Positions 24,421 to 27,801 of a stretch of DNA of 27,801 nt are shown here, in pieces (the first letter of the stretch is position 1; the number at the start of each line of letters is the position of its first letter). Under the pieces are notes generated by a model. It worked only from the letters and a program-made list of their open reading frames with translations. It had not been told where the DNA came from and made no database searches. Location of the stretch: assembly GCA_030150505.1 (NCBI GenBank), contig JASLFS010000027.1:1-27801 (forward strand), read 5' to 3'. Both the position numbers and the translations under genes were made by a program. Origin of the DNA: Vitreoscilla sp. Lineage in GTDB: Bacteria > Pseudomonadota > Gammaproteobacteria > Burkholderiales > Neisseriaceae.

Positions 24421-25365
24421 ATGATTCATGTTTATACTCAAATTAATCCAGTTAATCAAAAAAACACACAAGCTTGCCAACAGTCTTGGGTTTATAGTAC
24501 AGCAACTGATGAGCAGGAAGTTGCTAAATTGGTTAAAGAATATGATGTTCCAGAGTCTTTTTTTCATGATGCGTTGGATATCAACGAGCGCCCTAGAGTT
24601 GAAAAAAATGGTAACAATACATTGCTAATGATTCATGTTCCTTACACTAATCCAAATGTAGAAAATCATTACGATGATGTGAAATACAGAACTTTGCCTT
24701 TGGGGATTATTTTATCGCCTAAAGCGATGATTTTGGTTAGTACAGAGGAGTTGTTATTTGACCAAAATTACTTGTTGCGGCAGGAATTTGCTTGGGGTGA
24801 GGATGTGCAAGGGCATAATGCTTTAGTAATGGTTAATGACATTACTGAAAGTTTTATTGAAATGATGCATAAGATAGAGTTTTCAATAGCAGAGGCTGAA
24901 GATGAGTTATCGCACTCTTATCGTAACCAAGAGTTATATAGCTTACTTTATTTGAATGAAAGCTTGTTGTTTATGGCAACTTCGTTAAAGCAAATGTTGC
25001 ATATGATGAGAAAAGAAACTTTTTGTACTGAGTTGGATATTAGAGAAGGCGATAATATTTTGTTATCGCAAACATTGGTAGAGCTAGAACAAGTTTATGC
25101 TGTTGCTCAGATTAATCAGCAAAACTTAAATAATGTGATGGATGCATATGGCAATATTATTCAAAATAATGTGAGCCATGTGGTAAAGCTATTAACTGCT
25201 ATTACGATTGTTTTATCGATTCCTACTTTAATTGCCAGTATTTATGGTATGAACGTTCCTTTGCCATTTCAAGAAATGGATGGTGCTTTTAGCTATTTGA
25301 TTGTTGCAATGGCAGTTAGTTGTAGTATTGTCGGTTTTATTTTCTACAAGAAAAGATATTTTTAA
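24421..25365 (+). CDS. CorA-family divalent metal transporter, paralogue 3
   Basis: A 314-residue CorA homologue 41 bases after paralogue 2. The cytoplasmic domain includes FFHDALDINERPRVEKNGNN, then the long helix region with SYRNQELYSLLYLNESLLF and NVMDAYGNIIQNNVSHVVKLL. TM1 ends IYGMN (GMN at 276-278), the loop is VPLPFQEMDG, and TM2 ends in FYKKRYF. It is closest to paralogue 2 by eye but keeps the full signature. A strong terminator follows the stop, making the three genes one unit under the M-box. Whether it forms homopentamers or mixes with its neighbours cannot be read from sequence. Confidence 0.92.
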   Translation: MIHVYTQINPVNQKNTQACQQSWVYSTATDEQEVAKLVKEYDVPESFFHDALDINERPRVEKNGNNTLLMIHVPYTNPNVENHYDDVKYRTLPLGIILSPKAMILVSTEELLFDQNYLLRQEFAWGEDVQGHNALVMVNDITESFIEMMHKIEFSIAEAEDELSHSYRNQELYSLLYLNESLLFMATSLKQMLHMMRKETFCTELDIREGDNILLSQTLVELEQVYAVAQINQQNLNNVMDAYGNIIQNNVSHVVKLLTAITIVLSIPTLIASIYGMNVPLPFQEMDGAFSYLIVAMAVSCSIVGFIFYKKRYF

Positions 25366-25370
25366 TTTTA

Positions 25371-25397
25371 AAAAACAGGTATTTATACCTGTTTTTT
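25371..25397 (+). terminator. Intrinsic terminator after the corA operon
   Basis: AAAAACAGGTA pairs with TACCTGTTTTT and T continues. It lies just after the third corA stop. Confidence 0.85.
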
Positions 25398-25424
25398 TAT
25401 GTATTTTTAATATAAATATTTTAT

Positions 25425-25457
25425 GCAATTGCTAATCAATATCAATTAGAATAGAAT
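25425..25457 (+). promoter_or_regulatory. Fur box over a sigma-70 promoter
   Basis: The 19 bases at 25425-25443, gcaattgctaatcaatatc, match 14 of 19 positions of the classical Fur box GATAATGATAATCATTATC. They cover the -35 element TTGCTA (25429-25434), which is 17 bp from the -10 element TAGAAT (25452-25457). Iron repression of the binding-protein gene is therefore likely. Confidence 0.6.
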
Positions 25458-25520
25458 AGTATCTCAAAATATGAATTAACTTTTCTTTTTTCTTTTTTCT
25501 TTCAATAGGAATGATTAGCT

Positions 25521-26495
25521 ATGCATTTAGGTAAAACAGCTTTAGCGATTTTAATTGCACTATCAATTAGCGCTTGCGGAAATGATACGGTAGCACCTGA
25601 TAATTCTACTGCCTCAGAACAAAGTAGCAGCGCAGCTGTTGTGAGTACAGAGGCATTGCAGTTTAGTAGCCAAGCTGGAGATATTAGCATTCCTGCTGAT
25701 ATTCAACGAATAGCTGTTTTAGATTCTAATGCATTGAGTACTATTAAAGAGTTAGGTGGTGAAAGTAAGGTTGTTGCTGTTCCTAAAGGTACGTCATTGC
25801 CAATGAGTTTGCAGGGATACATTAAAAATCAAGAACTTGTTGATACTGGGAATTTGAAAGAGCCGAATTTAGAAAAAGTTTTATCTGTTCAGCCACAGTT
25901 GATTATCATTAATAATCGTATGGAAAATATGATGGAGCCATTGAAGCAAATTGCTCCTACTTATTTCTTACAAGTTGACTTCAAAAATTATCAAAATTCA
26001 TTTAAAGAACAAACTTTAAATGTAGCGAAGATGATTGGTAAGACAGATGAAGCTGAAAAGCAGTTGGCTGAAATTGATCAAGAAATTGTGAATATTAAAG
26101 AAAAAGCAAAAGATAAGACTGCGCTTATCGTTATGGTGAATAACGAGAAAATTTCGGCATTTGGTCCTGAATCAAGATTCGGTCATGTTTATAACATGTA
26201 TGGTTTTTTGCCAGCAGATGATTCGATTAAAGTAGCTCAACATGGTATGTCAGTTTCACCTGAGTATATTGCTGAAAATAATCCTGACTTTTTATTCGTA
26301 GTGGATCGTGGTGCTGCGATTACAGAGAAAAAAGATGGAGCCAAAGAAGTGATGAATAATGACTTTGTTAATAAGACAAAAGCGGCTAAAAATGGAAAGG
26401 TTATATTTTTAGATTCCTCTAGTTGGTATTTAACAAATATGGGATTAGGTGGAATGAAAATCATGACTAAAGAGATAGCAGATGCATTAAAATAA
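25521..26495 (+). CDS. Siderophore ABC transporter substrate-binding lipoprotein (FetB/CeuE/FatB-like)
   Basis: A 324-residue periplasmic binding protein of the class III type that delivers ferric siderophores (catecholates are common ligands) to an ABC importer. The signal peptide MHLGKTALAILIALSISAC has a lipobox with Cys19, followed by a Ser/Thr/Ala-rich linker. Domain blocks are IQRIAVLDSNALSTIKELG, LKEPNLEKVLSVQPQLIIIN, APTYFLQVDFKN, the connecting helix around 155-200, and FGPESRFGHVYNMYGF, NPDFLFVVDRGAA, NGKVIFLDSSSWYLTNMGLGG. The last two are typical of YclQ/CeuE/FetB. A Fur box lies upstream and a strong terminator follows. No permease or ATPase gene is next to it, so its importer must be elsewhere. 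The ATG at 25521 has AATAGGAATGATTAGCT before it. Confidence 0.88.
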   Translation: MHLGKTALAILIALSISACGNDTVAPDNSTASEQSSSAAVVSTEALQFSSQAGDISIPADIQRIAVLDSNALSTIKELGGESKVVAVPKGTSLPMSLQGYIKNQELVDTGNLKEPNLEKVLSVQPQLIIINNRMENMMEPLKQIAPTYFLQVDFKNYQNSFKEQTLNVAKMIGKTDEAEKQLAEIDQEIVNIKEKAKDKTALIVMVNNEKISAFGPESRFGHVYNMYGFLPADDSIKVAQHGMSVSPEYIAENNPDFLFVVDRGAAITEKKDGAKEVMNNDFVNKTKAAKNGKVIFLDSSSWYLTNMGLGGMKIMTKEIADALK

Positions 26496-26512
26496 TCGAG
26501 TAATGATTGATG

Positions 26513-26548
26513 AAAAAAGTGGTGTTTTATATAAACACCACTTTTTTT
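26513..26548 (+). terminator. Intrinsic terminator after the binding-protein gene
   Basis: AAAAAGTGGTGTTT (26514-26527) pairs perfectly with AAACACCACTTTTT (26533-26546), with more T after it. Confidence 0.92.
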
Positions 26549-26811
26549 ATGCCTTTTAAAAGCTAGTGATGGATATTTAATATTAAGTATTTGTAAATTA
26601 ATTTTTATATTGACTCTAGTATTGGTCATTATGGCATTCATTAACTATGTTAGCCATTTATCTGGTGTGGAGTAATGTAGATAAATTTTAATGTTTATCT
26701 TGGATATTAATCAATATAAGAGTGTTATCAACCTAGTCAAATCCAACATGTAAATACTCAAATTTCGCAATTCAAATATCATAATTTTTCTATTTAATTT
26801 TACCGTATTCT
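26549..26811. other. Non-coding AT-rich region upstream of the autotransporter promoter
   Basis: About 260 bases between the terminator and the promoter. I see no gene, RNA or repeat here. Confidence 0.5.
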
Positions 26812-26849
26812 TTGTAATTATCATCGCTTGTATTATAATTATCATAATA
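26812..26849 (+). promoter_or_regulatory. Promoter with Fur-like site for the autotransporter
   Basis: TTGTAA (26812-26817) and a perfect TATAAT (26834-26839) are 16 bp apart. The overlapping 26831-26849 matches 13 of 19 Fur-box positions, but the region is so AT-rich that such a match may be chance. Confidence 0.4.
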
Positions 26850-26890
26850 AATACAAATAATTATAATTAAAACAAGGATGGTAACTTAGT

Positions 26891-27801
26891 ATGAATAAAA
26901 TTTATAAAACGGTTAAAAATAAAAAGCTGAATATTACAGTTGTGGCTTCAGAGCTTTGTAAAAATGGTTCTAAATGTGCAAGCGGTGCTGTTGGTGCTGT
27001 ATTTGTTACTGGATTGATAATGGTATTTCCCGCAGCTGTTTGTGCAGAAGATATTACCTACGATGGTTTTGATTCGAATGTAATTGTAGCGGATCCAGTA
27101 TTTTATCAGTTTGGAAGTCGGGCTTTATTCCCTCATTTATCAGCGAGTAATAATACAGTTACCATCCGTAATTCGGGTCAATTTGACCTTGGGCGAATTA
27201 ATATTTATGGTGGACTTGATCTGAATGGATTTAATGAGCGAGGTTCATCAGGCAATACTGTGAAGATTGAAGGTGGGCAGGTTAGTGGGCGTATTTATGG
27301 TGGTTATAGTAGTCGTGGTGATGTTACTAACAATAGTATTATTGTGACAACCGATATTAATTCGAGTTTAGGGCATTTATTTGGCGGCTATAGTAGTTAT
27401 GGGAATGTGAGCGAAAATAATATCATTATTGATGGATCAAATATTAATATTCATCGTATCTATGGTAGTGAAGGCGATCAGATGAGTGACCATCGCTCAG
27501 AAAAGAATACTGTGAAGATTACAAATTCAACAGTAGATGCGAGAATCTATGGTGCCGAGGGCTTTAATCATACTATAGAAAATAGTGTGAATGTTTTAGA
27601 CTCAAGTGTATCTGGAAATATTTATGGTAGTTATATCTCTCATGATGCTGCTCATGCAGAGAGTAATACAGTAACGATTACCGATAATTCAGATGTATCT
27701 GGAAATATTTATGGTAGTTATCTCTCTCATGATGCTGCTCATGCAGAGAGTAATACAGTAACGATTACCGATAATTCAGATGTATCTGGAAATATTTATG
27801 G
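26891..27801 (+). CDS. ESPR-type autotransporter / adhesin passenger, N-terminal part (3' end outside window)
   Basis: An open frame of 303 codons running off the window end. It begins with an extended signal peptide (ESPR): MNKIYKTVKNKKLNITVVAS, then a hydrophobic core and a cleavage region AAVCAED near 50-54. ESPR is characteristic of large type V secreted proteins. The passenger is a series of roughly 25-30-residue units with the pattern NTVxIxxSxVxGxIYGGYS, rich in Asn, Ser, Gly and Ile/Val, as in beta-helical adhesins. From 27607 the units become near-identical 87-bp repeats. The barrel domain that would confirm secretion lies beyond the window. AAGGA is 12 bases before the ATG, rather far. 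Likely roles are adhesion, aggregation or biofilm formation. Confidence 0.85.
   Translation, partial: MNKIYKTVKNKKLNITVVASELCKNGSKCASGAVGAVFVTGLIMVFPAAVCAEDITYDGFDSNVIVADPVFYQFGSRALFPHLSASNNTVTIRNSGQFDLGRINIYGGLDLNGFNERGSSGNTVKIEGGQVSGRIYGGYSSRGDVTNNSIIVTTDINSSLGHLFGGYSSYGNVSENNIIIDGSNINIHRIYGSEGDQMSDHRSEKNTVKITNSTVDARIYGAEGFNHTIENSVNVLDSSVSGNIYGSYISHDAAHAESNTVTITDNSDVSGNIYGSYLSHDAAHAESNTVTITDNSDVSGNIY
27607..27801 (+). repeat. Near-identical 87-bp tandem repeats in the passenger gene
   Basis: Units at 27607-27693 and 27694-27780 differ at one base (ATC to CTC in the SYISH/SYLSH segment), and a third copy begins at 27781. Each encodes 29 residues starting VSGNIYGSY and ending TITDNSD. The total number of copies is not visible. 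Confidence 0.95.

Noticed and set aside
26237..26641. 134-codon open frame on the minus strand
   Set aside because: It lies mostly antisense to the binding-protein gene and runs through its terminator; its protein has no recognisable features.
27607..27801. CRISPR-like repeat array
   Set aside because: Repeats are contiguous, 87 bp long, in frame and part of a beta-helical passenger; there are no spacers.

Overview
The window is about 27.8 kb of low-GC bacterial DNA and reads as a betaproteobacterium of the Neisseriaceae type. This is inferred from gene content, not from a marker tree. It has an SMC protein rather than MukB, accA next to tilS, an rpoE gene followed by a very small anti-sigma gene, and an autotransporter with an extended signal peptide (ESPR). 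It also holds a single copy of a 12-mer matching a Neisseriaceae DNA-uptake dialect. The AT-rich bias suggests a host-associated lineage. Most genes are ordinary chromosomal ones. No tRNA, rRNA, CRISPR array, insertion sequence or prophage gene was seen.

Layout. 1-6.3 kb: the 3' end of argS; a Tat-exported PhoX-type phosphatase; a convergent secreted Ntn-hydrolase of the choloylglycine hydrolase/penicillin V acylase family; a small membrane protein; mtnN (MTA/SAH nucleosidase) closely followed by an AI-2E-family permease. 6.3-10.5 kb: the peroxide-defence pair ahpC-ahpF, with an attenuator-like hairpin between them, and a GlcD-type FAD dehydrogenase. 10.5-16.5 kb, minus strand: hslR, then a tight smc-bioA-Nudix cluster. 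16.5-20.4 kb, plus strand: an unknown lipoprotein, accA overlapping tilS, then rpoE overlapping a soluble RseA-N-type anti-sigma gene. 20.4-21.8 kb, minus strand: an MdtD-like drug exporter.

The most notable region is 22.1-25.4 kb. An M-box (ykoK-type) Mg2+ riboswitch with a downstream intrinsic terminator precedes three consecutive, diverged CorA-family genes. The middle paralogue has SMN in place of the CorA GMN signature. This looks like a Mg2+-sensing RNA controlling a three-gene CorA operon, in a bacterial group where I would not expect an M-box.

The right end (25.4-27.8 kb) looks iron-linked. A siderophore-binding-type lipoprotein has a good Fur-box match over its promoter. It is followed by an ESPR autotransporter or adhesin whose promoter has a weaker Fur-like site. 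The passenger enters near-identical 87-bp tandem repeats just where the window ends, so its length and C-terminal barrel cannot be seen.
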